NCBI RefSeq assembly: GCF_000344615.1
Contig: NZ_KB467824.1
Coordinates: 3,352,326-3,416,325 of the forward strand
Origin: Janthinobacterium sp. CG3
Lineage (GTDB): Bacteria; Pseudomonadota; Gammaproteobacteria; Burkholderiales; Burkholderiaceae_D
Direction of reading: 5' to 3'
Length of the DNA: 64,000 nucleotides
Below are positions 1 through 8,119 of this stretch, piece by piece. The notes beneath the pieces were generated by a model. It worked only from the letters and a program-made list of their open reading frames with translations. It was not told the DNA's origin and did not search any database. Within the stretch, counting starts at the first letter, position 1. Every line of letters starts with the position of its first letter. The position numbers and the translations under genes are program-made.

Positions 1-374
1 TCCCGGCCGGCCTGCCGCCGGTGCGCGCCGACCGCGTAATGATCGAGCAGGTGCTGCTGAACCTGACCCGCAACGGCATCGAGGCGATGCAGCACGTCGC
101 CCCGGAGCGGCGCGTGATGCGCATCGAGGCGCGCTACGACGCCGCCCTGGCGCAGGTGGCGCTGGCCGTCATCGACCAGGGCCACGGCATCGCCGCCGAC
201 GTCGCCGAGCGCTTGTTCTCGCCGTTCTTCTCGACCAAGGCCGAGGGCATGGGCATGGGCTTGAACATCTGCCGCACCGCCATCGAATTCCACGGCGGCA
301 CCCTGAGCCACGCCGCCAACCCGGACGGCGGCACCATCTTCACCTTCGCGCTGCCGGCGGCGCGCGAGCACTAG
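1..374 (+). CDS. Sensor histidine kinase, C-terminal part (cut by window start)
   Basis: The frame is open to the left edge, so only about the last 124 residues of a sensor histidine kinase are present. What remains is the HATPase_c domain: an N-box-like stretch (EQVLLNLTRNGIEAM), a G1 box (DQGHGIA), the F-box/lid region (LFSPFFSTKAEGMGMGL) and the terminal beta strands. The FFSTKAEGMGMGLN pattern is typical of FixL/DctB/NtrB-type kinases. The stop lies 10 bases before the start of a FixJ-type response regulator, so the two form an operon and very probably a cognate pair. The sensor domain and the phosphorylated histidine lie outside the window, so the signal cannot be inferred. Confidence 0.9.
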   Translation, partial: PAGLPPVRADRVMIEQVLLNLTRNGIEAMQHVAPERRVMRIEARYDAALAQVALAVIDQGHGIAADVAERLFSPFFSTKAEGMGMGLNICRTAIEFHGGTLSHAANPDGGTIFTFALPAAREH

Positions 375-384
375 GAGTTTTGCC

Positions 385-969
385 ATGCTGCATATTGTCG
401 ACGATGAAGAAGTGGTGCGCGCCTCGCTATCCTGGCTGGCCGGCTCGCGCGGCATCGCCGCCTGCACCTACACCAGCGCGCGCGCCTTCCTGGACGGCGC
501 AGGCGGCCAGTTCGACCCGCTCGGCGACTGCGTGCTGCTGGACGTGCGCATGCCCGACATGAACGGCGTGGCGGTGTTCGACCAGCTGGTGCGGCTGGGG
601 CTGGCGCAGCGCCTGCCGGTGATCTTCCTGACCGGCCACGGCGACGTGCCGATGGCGGTCGACAGCCTCAAGCGCGGCGCCTTCGACTTTTTCGAGAAGC
701 CGTTCAACGACAACGCCCTGATGGACCGGGTCGAGCAGGGCCTGGCCGGCGCGCGCCAGGCCGGCGAACTGGCGGCGGTGCACGCGCGCCTGGCGACGCT
801 GTCGGCGCGCGAACGCGAAGTGCTGGAACTGATCCTGGCCGGCAAAATGAACAAGGTGGTGGCCGACAAGCTGGGCATCAGCATGCGCACGGTCGAGGTG
901 CACCGCGCCAACATCTTCGACAAGATGCACGTCAAGACCGCCGTCGAACTGGCCGGGTTGTTGAAGTAG
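385..969 (+). CDS. Two-component response regulator, FixJ/NarL type
   Basis: A 194-residue DNA-binding response regulator. The receiver domain occupies about residues 1-120 with the acidic pair D6/D7, the phosphoacceptor D53 (LLDVRMPD), the conserved threonine in FLTGHGD and the lysine in FEKPF. A LuxR-type helix-turn-helix follows at about 130-194 (LSAREREVLELILAGKMNK, then MRTVEVHRANIF). The ATG is preceded by AGGAG, which supports this start. It follows the histidine kinase with a 10-base gap and should be activated by it. FixJ, TtrR and NodW have the same architecture, but nothing in the window identifies the target genes. Confidence 0.93.
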   Translation: MLHIVDDEEVVRASLSWLAGSRGIAACTYTSARAFLDGAGGQFDPLGDCVLLDVRMPDMNGVAVFDQLVRLGLAQRLPVIFLTGHGDVPMAVDSLKRGAFDFFEKPFNDNALMDRVEQGLAGARQAGELAAVHARLATLSAREREVLELILAGKMNKVVADKLGISMRTVEVHRANIFDKMHVKTAVELAGLLK

Positions 970-1000
970 GCCGGGACGCCGACCTATCGACCGCCGCGGA

Positions 1001-1033
1001 CGTGTCGGGTTACGCCGCGCTAGGCCGTCCTAC
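1001..1033 (-). repeat. Degenerate REP-like palindrome (GTAG head, minus strand)
   Basis: Read on the minus strand, the unit starts with GTAG and carries the TTAGCC...GTAACCCGAC palindrome seen at other gene ends in this window, though several stem positions no longer match. It lies between the stop of the response regulator and the stop of queG, i.e. between convergent genes. It is a decayed member of the family described at 25313-25346. Confidence 0.5.
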
Positions 1034-1058
1034 AAATGAGGTTTCGGCGGGCCGCGGT

Positions 1059-2144
1059 TCAGCGGTGGCGCGCCAGCGCCCATTCGACGTGCTCGCGCAC
1101 CAGCGCCGAGGCGTCGCCGCGGCGCGACTCCAGCGCGGCGACAATCGCCGGCGCGCCCTTGGCCTGTTCGGCGGCGTTGCCCATGCCGACGGCCAGGTTG
1201 CGCAACCAGCGCTGGTGGCCGATGCGGCGCACCGCGCTGCCCTCCATGCGCTTGTTGAACTCGTCCTCGGTCCAGGCGAACAGCTCGACCATCGAGGCCC
1301 GGCCCAGGCCGTGGCGCTCGTCGAAGTCGGGCAGCAGCGCGCGCTGGGCGAACTTGTTCCACGGGCAGGCGGTCTGGCAATCGTCGCAGCCGTAGACGCG
1401 GTTGCCGATCAGCGGGCGCAGCTCGACCGGGATGCTGTCCTTCAGCTCGATCGTCAGGTAGGAGATGCAGCGGCGCGCGTCGACCCGCCCCGGCCCGAGG
1501 ATGGCCCGGGTCGGGCACACCGTGATGCAGGCCTGGCACTGGCCGCAGTGCGGCGTCTCCGGCGCGTCCACCGGCAGCGCCAGGTCGACCAAAATTTCGC
1601 CGAGGAAGAAGAAGGAGCCGCCCTGGCGGTTGATCAACAGCGTGTGCTTGCCGCGCCAGCCCAGGCCGGCCTTCTCGGCCAGCGCCGCCTCCAGCACCGG
1701 CGCCGAGTCGGTGAAGACGCGAAAGCCGAACTCGCCGGCGACGCCGCGGATGCGCTCGGCCAACTGCTGCAGGCGCGCGCGCATCACCTTGTGGTAGTCG
1801 CGGCCGCGGGCGTACACCGAGACCACGGCGGCGCCCGGCTCGGCCAGGCGCGCCGCCTCGGCCGCGCGCCAGTCCGGCGCCAGCGCCGCCGGCAGGTAGT
1901 CCATGCGCGCGCAGATGGCGCGCACCGTGCCGGGCACCAGTTCGGCCGGACGGGCGCGCTTCATGCCGTGGCTTGCCATATAATCCATGTCGCCGTGGAA
2001 ACCGGCGTCCAGCCAGGCTTGCAGGCCGGCCTCGCAGTGCGCCAGGTCGACGTCGGCGATGCGCACTTCGGCGAAGCCCAGCTGCGTCCCCCAGCTTTTG
2101 ATGGTGCGCGCCAGGTCGGCTAAATCGGTTTGGTTGGCAGGCAT
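1059..2144 (-). CDS. queG: Epoxyqueuosine reductase QueG
   Basis: QueG performs the last step of queuosine synthesis, the cobalamin-dependent reduction of epoxyqueuosine to queuosine in tRNA anticodons. The 361-residue protein has the N-terminal QueG domain with the conserved FTDSAPVLE segment (about 144-152, containing the proposed acid residue). Two ferredoxin-like clusters follow: C200-x2-C203-x2-C206-x3-C210 and C253-x2-C256-x3-C260, with C226 as a likely extra ligand, and a C-terminal HEAT-like tail. Length and motifs are normal for the family. It is divergent from tsaE, with 83 bases between the two starts, an arrangement common in betaproteobacteria. Action in the cytoplasm on tRNA follows from family knowledge. 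Confidence 0.95.
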   Translation of the reverse strand: MPANQTDLADLARTIKSWGTQLGFAEVRIADVDLAHCEAGLQAWLDAGFHGDMDYMASHGMKRARPAELVPGTVRAICARMDYLPAALAPDWRAAEAARLAEPGAAVVSVYARGRDYHKVMRARLQQLAERIRGVAGEFGFRVFTDSAPVLEAALAEKAGLGWRGKHTLLINRQGGSFFFLGEILVDLALPVDAPETPHCGQCQACITVCPTRAILGPGRVDARRCISYLTIELKDSIPVELRPLIGNRVYGCDDCQTACPWNKFAQRALLPDFDERHGLGRASMVELFAWTEDEFNKRMEGSAVRRIGHQRWLRNLAVGMGNAAEQAKGAPAIVAALESRRGDASALVREHVEWALARHR

Positions 2145-2227
2145 GCTCGGACTTCGGTTTCACTCGCGGTTACAATGGGCAAGGCCGCAACCGCGGACAC
2201 CCGGACAATTAGACGACATTCTATTCG

Positions 2228-2713
2228 ATGCAGCATTTTACAGCCCACCTCCACGACGAAGCCGGCACCGCCGCCCTGGGCGCCGCGCTGGCGCGCGCGC
2301 TGGCGCCCGGCCTGGCGATTTACCTGCACGGCGACCTCGGCGCCGGCAAGACCGCGCTGACGCGCGCGCTGCTGCACGCGGCCGGCCACGCCGGCCACGT
2401 CAAAAGCCCGACCTACACCCTGTCCGAGCCGTACCGCGTGGCGCTGGACGGGCGCGACGTCAACGTCATCCATTTCGACCTGTACCGCATGGGCAGCCCG
2501 GAGGAATTCCTCGACGCCGGCTTTCGCGAGGACTTCGACGGCGCCAACATCTGCATCGTCGAGTGGCCGGAGAAGGCCGAGCCGGTGCTGCCGCCGGCCG
2601 ACCTGGATATTTACCTGGAAGTGGCGGGCCAGGGCCGTGATGTAAAATTGCAAGCGTCGTCTGAACTGGGTCTGTCATGCCTCCAACGCCTCAAATTCGC
2701 CCCCAATCTGTGA
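2228..2713 (+). CDS. tsaE: tRNA threonylcarbamoyladenosine synthesis ATPase TsaE
   Basis: TsaE is the ATPase of the TsaBDE complex that makes N6-threonylcarbamoyladenosine (t6A) at position 37 of ANN-decoding tRNAs. The 161-residue protein has a P-loop at residues 35-42 (GDLGAGKT), the HFDLYR segment at about 82-87 and the VEWPEKAE motif at about 111-118, all characteristic of the family. Its last 37 bases overlap the start of amiC in another frame, so the two genes are translationally linked. The tsaE-amiC pairing is widespread in proteobacteria. The C-terminal ~20 residues inside the overlap are unlikely to be conserved. Confidence 0.95.
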   Translation: MQHFTAHLHDEAGTAALGAALARALAPGLAIYLHGDLGAGKTALTRALLHAAGHAGHVKSPTYTLSEPYRVALDGRDVNVIHFDLYRMGSPEEFLDAGFREDFDGANICIVEWPEKAEPVLPPADLDIYLEVAGQGRDVKLQASSELGLSCLQRLKFAPNL

Positions 2714-4083
2714 GCGCCCAGCCCGTAACCCGGCGCACCGTCCTCAAGGCCGGCGCCACCCTGCTGCTGTCGGTGCTGGCGCCGCACGCCGCCCACGCCG
2801 CGCAAATCCTCGCGGTGCGGGTCTGGCCGGCCGAGGACTATACCCGCGTCACGCTGGAAAACGACAGCGTGCTCAAGGTCACCCACTTCATCGTCAAGGA
2901 CCCCGAACGCATGGTCGTCGACATCGAGGGGCTGGAGTTGAATCCGACCTTGAAGGGCCTGGTCGCCAAGATCCAGTCGGGCGACCCGTACATCCAGCAG
3001 GTCAGGGTCGGCCAGAACCGGCCCAACGTGGTGCGCCTGGTGTTCGACCTGAAGGAGGAGGTCAAGCCGCAGGTGTTTACGCTGGCCCCGGTCGGCGCCT
3101 ACCAGCACCGCCTGATTTTCGACCTGTACCCGGTGCGCCAGCCGGACCTGATCGCCGCCATGATCGAGAAGCGCGAATGGTCGAGCGACGCCAAACCGCC
3201 GCTGACGACGGCCGCGCCGGAGCAGCCGGCGCCGCCGGCGCCGGTTGCGGTGGCGCCGCAGCCGTTGCCGGAGCTTGCCAAGCCCGACGTGGCCGAGGCG
3301 GCGCCGCCCAAGCCCGAGCACAAGCCCGAACGCCGGCCCGACGGCAAGCCGGCGGCGCCGCAAAAGGTGCTGCGCATGATCACCATCGCGCTCGACCCCG
3401 GCCACGGCGGCGAGGACCCCGGCGCCAGCGGCCGCGGCGGCAGCCGCGAGAAGGACGTGGTGCTGGCCATCGCCAAGCGCCTCAAGGCCAAGCTGGAAGA
3501 GCAGCCGAACATCCGCGTGATGATGACCCGCGACGCCGACTTTTTCGTGCCGCTGGGGATGCGCGTGGAAAAGGCGCGCAAGGTGCAAGCCGACCTGTTC
3601 GTCTCGATCCACGCCGACGCCTTCGTCGAACCCAGCGCGCGCGGCTCGTCGGTGTTCGTGCTGTCCGAAAAAGGCGCCAGCTCGACGGCGGCGCGCTGGC
3701 TGGCGAACAAGGAAAACCTGGCCGACTCGATCGGCGGCGTCAACATCAACAAGAGCCAGGACAAGCAGCTCGCCAGCGTGCTGTTCGACCTGTCGACGAC
3801 GGCGCAGATCAACGACAGCCTGAAGCTGGGCAAGGCCGTGCTCAACGAAATCGGCGGCATCAACCGGCTGCACAAGGGTTCGGTCGAGCAGGCCGGCTTC
3901 GCGGTGTTGAAGGCGCCCGACATTCCCTCCATCCTGATCGAGACGGCGTTCATCTCGAACCCGGAGGAAGAGGCCAAACTGACCGACAACGCCTACCAGG
4001 ACAAGCTGGCCGAGGCCATCGTCACCGGCATCCGGCGCTATTTCGCCAAAAACCCGCCGCTGGCGAAAAGCCGCCAGACCTAA
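2677..4083 (+). CDS. amiC: N-acetylmuramoyl-L-alanine amidase AmiC (AMIN + Amidase_3), Tat-exported
   Basis: A periplasmic zinc amidase that cleaves the amide bond between MurNAc and the peptide stem and splits septal peptidoglycan at division. The N-terminus is a twin-arginine signal: T-R19-R20-TVLK, then a hydrophobic stretch ending in AHAA near residue 42. An AMIN septal-targeting domain spans about 43-150 and a Pro/Ala-rich linker about 172-230. The Amidase_3 domain spans about 235-465 and contains the zinc/catalytic residues H243 (DPGHGG), E258, H312 (SIHADAF) and E422 (IETAFISNPE). The length of 468 is typical. It overlaps tsaE. Activation by an EnvC/NlpD-like LytM factor is expected from the family; none is encoded here. 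Confidence 0.95.
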   Translation: MPPTPQIRPQSVSAQPVTRRTVLKAGATLLLSVLAPHAAHAAQILAVRVWPAEDYTRVTLENDSVLKVTHFIVKDPERMVVDIEGLELNPTLKGLVAKIQSGDPYIQQVRVGQNRPNVVRLVFDLKEEVKPQVFTLAPVGAYQHRLIFDLYPVRQPDLIAAMIEKREWSSDAKPPLTTAAPEQPAPPAPVAVAPQPLPELAKPDVAEAAPPKPEHKPERRPDGKPAAPQKVLRMITIALDPGHGGEDPGASGRGGSREKDVVLAIAKRLKAKLEEQPNIRVMMTRDADFFVPLGMRVEKARKVQADLFVSIHADAFVEPSARGSSVFVLSEKGASSTAARWLANKENLADSIGGVNINKSQDKQLASVLFDLSTTAQINDSLKLGKAVLNEIGGINRLHKGSVEQAGFAVLKAPDIPSILIETAFISNPEEEAKLTDNAYQDKLAEAIVTGIRRYFAKNPPLAKSRQT

Positions 4084-4100
4084 ACGCACAAGGACTTCCG

Positions 4101-4937
4101 ATGCAAATGATTGAATTCGGCAAGCTGCCGGCGGTGCGCATCAGCGCCGCCGACGGCGCCCAGGCCATCGTCACGCTGTACGGCGGCCACCTGGTCTCGT
4201 GGCAAACGGCGGACGGGCGCGAGCGCCTGTTCCGCAGCGCCCGCTCGGCGCTGGACGGCAGCCGCGCCATCCGCGGCGGCGTGCCGCTGATCTTCCCGCA
4301 ATTCGGCGCCCGCGGCGACGGCCTGCGCCACGGCTTCGCGCGCGTGTGCCACTGGCGCCTGAGCGGCGGCGGCCGCGACGGCGAGGACGAGTTCGCCCGG
4401 TTCAGCCTGGCCGCCGCCGACCTGCCGCCCGAGTTGGCGGCGGCCTGGCCGTTCGCCTTCGAATTGACGTTGCGCGTGGCGCTGCACGGCGACGGCCTGA
4501 ACCTGTCGTTTAGCGTGCTCAACAGCGGCACCGAAGCGTTCCCGTTCTCGGCGGCGCTGCACAGCTATTTCCTGGTCGACCAGCTGGAACACTGCGAACT
4601 GGCCGGCCTGCAGCATGTGCGCTATTGCGACGAGAACGGCGCCGTGGCGCTGCAGGAAACCCCGGCGTTGGCTTTCAGCGACAAGCTGGACCGGATTTAC
4701 TACCAGTTGCCGGTGGCGCTGACGCTGCGCGGCGGCGACGCCAGCCTGCGCCTGGAGCAAGACGGCTTCACCGACGCGGTGGTGTGGAATCCGGGCGCCG
4801 CCGACGCGGCCGCGCTGACCGACATGGAAGACGAGGAATACCGCCGCTTCGTCTGCGTCGAGGCGGCGCTGATCGAACCGGACGTGCTGGCCGCCGGCGC
4901 CGAATGGACCGGCCTGCAGCGCATCGTCGCGGGCTAG
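4101..4937 (+). CDS. D-hexose-6-phosphate mutarotase (YeaD-like aldose 1-epimerase)
   Basis: A 278-residue cytosolic aldose-1-epimerase-family protein of the glucose-6-phosphate 1-epimerase (YeaD) type, which interconverts alpha and beta anomers of hexose 6-phosphates. Family signatures are the YGGHLVSW strand near the N-terminus, IRGGVPLIFPQFG, the catalytic histidine in the HGFAR segment, ALHSYFLV and the C-terminal WNP...E region. The ATG at 4101 follows an AAGGA ribosome site, whereas the frame itself is open far upstream through amiC. It starts 17 bases after amiC, so co-transcription is likely. The exact sugar is inferred from the family. Confidence 0.9.
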   Translation: MQMIEFGKLPAVRISAADGAQAIVTLYGGHLVSWQTADGRERLFRSARSALDGSRAIRGGVPLIFPQFGARGDGLRHGFARVCHWRLSGGGRDGEDEFARFSLAAADLPPELAAAWPFAFELTLRVALHGDGLNLSFSVLNSGTEAFPFSAALHSYFLVDQLEHCELAGLQHVRYCDENGAVALQETPALAFSDKLDRIYYQLPVALTLRGGDASLRLEQDGFTDAVVWNPGAADAAALTDMEDEEYRRFVCVEAALIEPDVLAAGAEWTGLQRIVAG

Positions 4938-5018
4938 GCGCCGCAGCCGGAACCAAGCGTCGGTCGGACGCGGGGGCCGCCGAGGCCAGCGTCAGCCGAC
5001 GCCGGGCCGCCGCCGACG

Positions 5019-5054
5019 CCGGTCGGCTTACGCCCATACGGGCTAACCCGACCC
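5019..5054 (-). repeat. REP-like palindrome
   Basis: A hairpin of the form GTCGGcTTAcGCCC / GGGCTAACCCGAC lies between the convergent mutarotase and carbonic anhydrase genes. The GTAG head seen in other copies has become GTGG here. It belongs to the dispersed family represented at 15047, 25313 and 32732. Confidence 0.6.
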
Positions 5055-5072
5055 ACGACGACCACATTACGC

Positions 5073-6104
5073 CTAATTCGATTCCTTGATCATGCGCCCC
5101 GAGCTGGTCTGGATCGGCCGCGCGTTCAGCGGATACAGGCGGCTGAACAGCGCCATCTGCGCCGGCGACGCCTGTTGCGGCTCCTTCATCACCAGCCACA
5201 GCACGCCCTCGCTGCACGGCGGCGTGGTCAGCGAGCCCATATAGGTGAAATAGTCGCGCCGCTGCGGCAGCATCTCCATCGGATCGAGCACGATGGACGG
5301 CGACGCCACCTCGTGCTTTTCCAGCGGCAGGTTGTTCCACACGGTTTGGATGGTGCTTTGCGGGCGGCCCCGTTCCAGCAGGATCGCCAGCACCGCCAGC
5401 TTGCCCTCGGCGTCCTTGTGCACCAGGTGCACCACCATTTCATAGCCCTTGCCGTTGATGCGCTCCTCCGACGGACGGTGGAAGTGGAATTGCAGCAGCT
5501 CGTACATGCGCCCCTGCACCGTCAGGTAGTTGCCGCCGCCGACGCCGACCTGCACCGTGTGGCCGTTGTCGACGACGTTGAACGAGGACGGCTTGTAGTC
5601 AAAGCTGATCTGTTCCAGGTCGACCTTCATGCCGTCGCGGATGTCGATCGGCGACTGGCGCGAGCCGGTGCCGCAGCGGGTCCAGTCGGAATTGATCTTG
5701 CTCCAGTTGGCCGGCCCGCTTTCGCCCTCGTAGGACCAGTGGTTGCCGTGGAGGTTCTTGACCACCGCCGGCGCCGCCGCGGCCTGCGCCGCGGCGGCGC
5801 CGGCCGCCTTGCGGGCGCGCGCGGCGCCAGCCACGCGCGCGGCCTGGGTGGCGCGCATCTCGGCCAGGCGCGCGGCGATCTTCGCCGACAGGTCGACCTC
5901 GGCCTGTTCCTCCTTGGCGCGGCTGGACAGCGCGGCGGCGCCCGGCCCGACCGGCGCGAGCACGTTCTTTTGCATCACCGGCGACGAGATCTGCTTCGGC
6001 AAGGCCGAGTCGGTAATGGTTTTGGCCGCCGGCGCCGGGGCGTCGTTCGCGCCCGCCGCCATCGTGATGAAACTGCCAGCTAACAGGGCGATCAGGTTGC
6101 GCAT
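5073..6104 (-). CDS. Alpha-class carbonic anhydrase with N-terminal helical extension, exported
   Basis: A periplasmic alpha-carbonic anhydrase (CO2 + H2O to bicarbonate + H+). After a Sec signal (about 1-18, MAAGAN boundary), residues about 58-112 form an Ala/Arg/Glu-rich segment with coiled-coil character. The catalytic domain spans about 120-343. Zinc ligands are H207 and H209 (QFHFHRPSEE) and H226 (VVHLVHK); the substrate pocket is marked by TTPPCSEG and the start by HWSYEGESGPANW. At 343 residues it is about 100 longer than the usual bacterial alpha enzyme, the excess being the helical extension. It is convergent with the mutarotase. The role of the extension is unknown; oligomerisation or envelope attachment are guesses. 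Confidence 0.93.
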   Translation of the reverse strand: MRNLIALLAGSFITMAAGANDAPAPAAKTITDSALPKQISSPVMQKNVLAPVGPGAAALSSRAKEEQAEVDLSAKIAARLAEMRATQAARVAGAARARKAAGAAAAQAAAAPAVVKNLHGNHWSYEGESGPANWSKINSDWTRCGTGSRQSPIDIRDGMKVDLEQISFDYKPSSFNVVDNGHTVQVGVGGGNYLTVQGRMYELLQFHFHRPSEERINGKGYEMVVHLVHKDAEGKLAVLAILLERGRPQSTIQTVWNNLPLEKHEVASPSIVLDPMEMLPQRRDYFTYMGSLTTPPCSEGVLWLVMKEPQQASPAQMALFSRLYPLNARPIQTSSGRMIKESN

Positions 6105-6195
6105 GGGATTCCAGAAAGTGAAAAATACACTCTGGTATACGGCAGTAACAGGGGGAAACTTGAGACGTGCCGGCCATGCACTGGAGAAATATCTT

Positions 6196-6227
6196 GAAAA
6201 CGGCCGGCTGCGGCGGGCGCCGCAGCC
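6196..6227 (-). terminator. Rho-independent terminator of the DedA gene
   Basis: Downstream of the DedA stop on the minus strand there is a perfect 9-bp GC stem (GGCTGCGGC / GCCGCAGCC, loop 6215-6218). It is followed shortly by TTTTC on that strand. It separates dedA from the carbonic anhydrase gene on the same strand. Confidence 0.6.
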
Positions 6228-6245
6228 TTGCGTGCGGGAAATGGC

Positions 6246-6890
6246 TTAGCGGCGCAACATTTTGCGGCTCAGCTTCCACAGCCCGCCCAGCATGATCGGG
6301 ACAACCGCCACGCCGACGCCGATCAGCACGATCAGGGTCAGGTTGTCGCGCACCTGCGGGATATTGCCGAAGAAGTAACCCGCCGTCACCAGGCCGACCA
6401 CCCAGATCAGCGCGCCGGTGACGTTGTACAACTGGTAGCGTGTGTGCGTCATGTCGGAAACCCCGGCGACGAAGGGCGCGAAGGTGCGCACCACCGGCAC
6501 GAAGCGCGCCAGGATGATGGTCTTGCCGCCGTGTTTTTCGAAGAAATCGTGGGTGCGGCGCAGCGCATCCTTGTTGATCCAACGGTAGTCGTGGGTGAAC
6601 ACGCGGTGGCCGATGGCCTCGCCGATCCAATAATTGAGGGTGCTGCCGGAAACGGCGGCCGTCACTAGTAGGAACATCAACAGGCGCAGGTCCATGTGCC
6701 CGGTCGCGCAAAAGGCGCCGGCAATGAACAGCAGCGTGTCGCCCGGGAAGAAAAACAGAAACACCACCCCGGTTTCACAAAAAATGATTGCGAACAGCAC
6801 CGCGTAGACCAGCGTGCCATATTGGGCGATGAGAATGCCAAGCGTCTTGTCGACATGCACGAGCATGTCGAGTAATTGCACAAAATCCAT
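6246..6890 (-). CDS. DedA-family membrane protein
   Basis: A 214-residue inner-membrane protein of the DedA/SNARE-associated (VTT) superfamily, members of which act as undecaprenyl-phosphate or phospholipid translocases and affect membrane potential and drug tolerance. Recognisable parts are the ETGVVFLFFFPGDTLLF segment, the conserved glycine-rich GxxxNYWIGEAIGHRVF stretch, and the FARFVPVVRTFAPFVAGVSDM signature. About five hydrophobic segments are visible. The start at 6890 is chosen because AGGA sits six bases before it; an upstream ATG at 6920 has no ribosome site. It is followed by its own terminator and is probably monocistronic. Confidence 0.92.
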   Translation of the reverse strand: MDFVQLLDMLVHVDKTLGILIAQYGTLVYAVLFAIIFCETGVVFLFFFPGDTLLFIAGAFCATGHMDLRLLMFLLVTAAVSGSTLNYWIGEAIGHRVFTHDYRWINKDALRRTHDFFEKHGGKTIILARFVPVVRTFAPFVAGVSDMTHTRYQLYNVTGALIWVVGLVTAGYFFGNIPQVRDNLTLIVLIGVGVAVVPIMLGGLWKLSRKMLRR

Positions 6891-7145
6891 ATATTTTCCT
6901 AAAGGTCGCGGCGGAATCATACACCAAGGCAGAGACGGATCGGCGCTCCGCGTCGGGATATTTCGTGATTATCACGGTAATAGTCGCCGGGCGGCGTGAT
7001 CGGCCGGGGCGGCGCCGGCCAACGCGGCGCCGGCGCCAATCCGGCCAAGGCAGAAGTTTCCTAATTGACTATATTCCAGTTTACAATCGCCGGCAACCGA
7101 GACCGCGGCGCCGCCCCGTTCCGGCCCCTGCCAGGAGACTTCAAC

Positions 7146-8072
7146 ATGCACGCTTTCACCTCCGTACCAACCGGCCGCGCCGCCGCGACGCTGGCGCTGG
7201 CCCTTGTGCCGGCGTTGGCCGGCGCCGGCCCGGCCGCCGCCAAGCCGACCCTGGCCGACGTCATCAAGGCGTCCAAGGCGTCCGACTGGCGCCCGCTCGA
7301 CGCGGAGCACACGCTGTACCTGGAGATCCCGGCCGGGCGCGTCGTTATCGAGATGGCGCCGGCGTTCGCGCCCAGGCACGTCGCCAACATCAAGGCGCTG
7401 GTGCGGGAGCGGTATTACGACGGCCTGGCGATCCTGCGTTCGCAAGACAACTGGGTGGTGCAGTGGGGCGACCCGGACGAGAAGAACCTCAAGCCGATGA
7501 AAACGGCGCAGCGCACGCTGGCCGGCGAATTCACCGTGCCGCTGAAGAGCGCCGGCGCCTTCACCCGCCTGCCCGACCGCGACGGCTACGCGGCGCAGGT
7601 CGGCCACTCGAACGGCTTCCCGTCGGCGCGCGACCCGAAAAGCGGCACGGCCTGGCTGGCGCACTGCTACGGCACGGTCGGGGTCGGACGCGACAACGCC
7701 AGCGACAGCGGCGGCGGCGCCGAGCTGTACGCGGTGATCGGCCACGCGCCGCGCCACCTGGACCGCAACATCACCGTCATCGGCCGCGTCGTCGCCGGCA
7801 TGCCGCTGTTGTCGACGCTGCCGCGCGGCGCCGCGGCGATGGGCTTTTACGACCAGCCGGGGAAAAACGTGCCGATCAGCGCGATCCGCCTGGCCGCCGA
7901 CGTCGCCCCGGCCGAGCGCAGCCATATCGAGGTGATGCGCACCGAGACGGCGACCTACCAGGCCGCCGTCGAGGCGCAGCGCAACCGCGGCGGCCCATGG
8001 AGCAAGGTCGCGGCCGGCTACGTCGAGCTATGCAACGCGCCCATTCCGGTGCGCGAGCAAGCCGGGAACTGA
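7146..8072 (+). CDS. Periplasmic cyclophilin-type peptidyl-prolyl isomerase
   Basis: A 308-residue protein with a Sec signal (about 1-32, [10 protein letters not shown]) and a cyclophilin-like domain. Recognisable strands are [47 protein letters not shown] and [12 protein letters not shown]. Cyclophilins catalyse cis-trans isomerisation of prolyl bonds. The catalytic loop is diverged from the classical FHRVI/GFMxQGGD pattern (here [15 protein letters not shown]), as in the large periplasmic betaproteobacterial branch, so isomerase activity is likely but not certain. AGGAG is nine bases before the ATG. It stands alone upstream of mutL on the same strand. Confidence 0.85.
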   Translation: MHAFTSVPTGRAAATLALALVPALAGAGPAAAKPTLADVIKASKASDWRPLDAEHTLYLEIPAGRVVIEMAPAFAPRHVANIKALVRERYYDGLAILRSQDNWVVQWGDPDEKNLKPMKTAQRTLAGEFTVPLKSAGAFTRLPDRDGYAAQVGHSNGFPSARDPKSGTAWLAHCYGTVGVGRDNASDSGGGAELYAVIGHAPRHLDRNITVIGRVVAGMPLLSTLPRGAAAMGFYDQPGKNVPISAIRLAADVAPAERSHIEVMRTETATYQAAVEAQRNRGGPWSKVAAGYVELCNAPIPVREQAGN

Positions 8073-8107
8073 GAAAAACCCGGCGGCGCGGCGGCCCGCC
8101 AAAACGC

Positions 8108-8113
8108 TATAAT
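8108..8113 (+). promoter_or_regulatory. TATAAT -10-like hexamer immediately upstream of mutL
   Basis: A perfect TATAAT lies seven bases before the mutL ATG, with no ribosome-binding sequence between. If used, transcription would begin at about 8120, at the start codon itself, giving a leaderless mRNA. No TTGACA-like -35 box is visible 16-18 bases upstream, so this is only a candidate. Confidence 0.35.
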
Positions 8114-8119
8114 CTGGGC

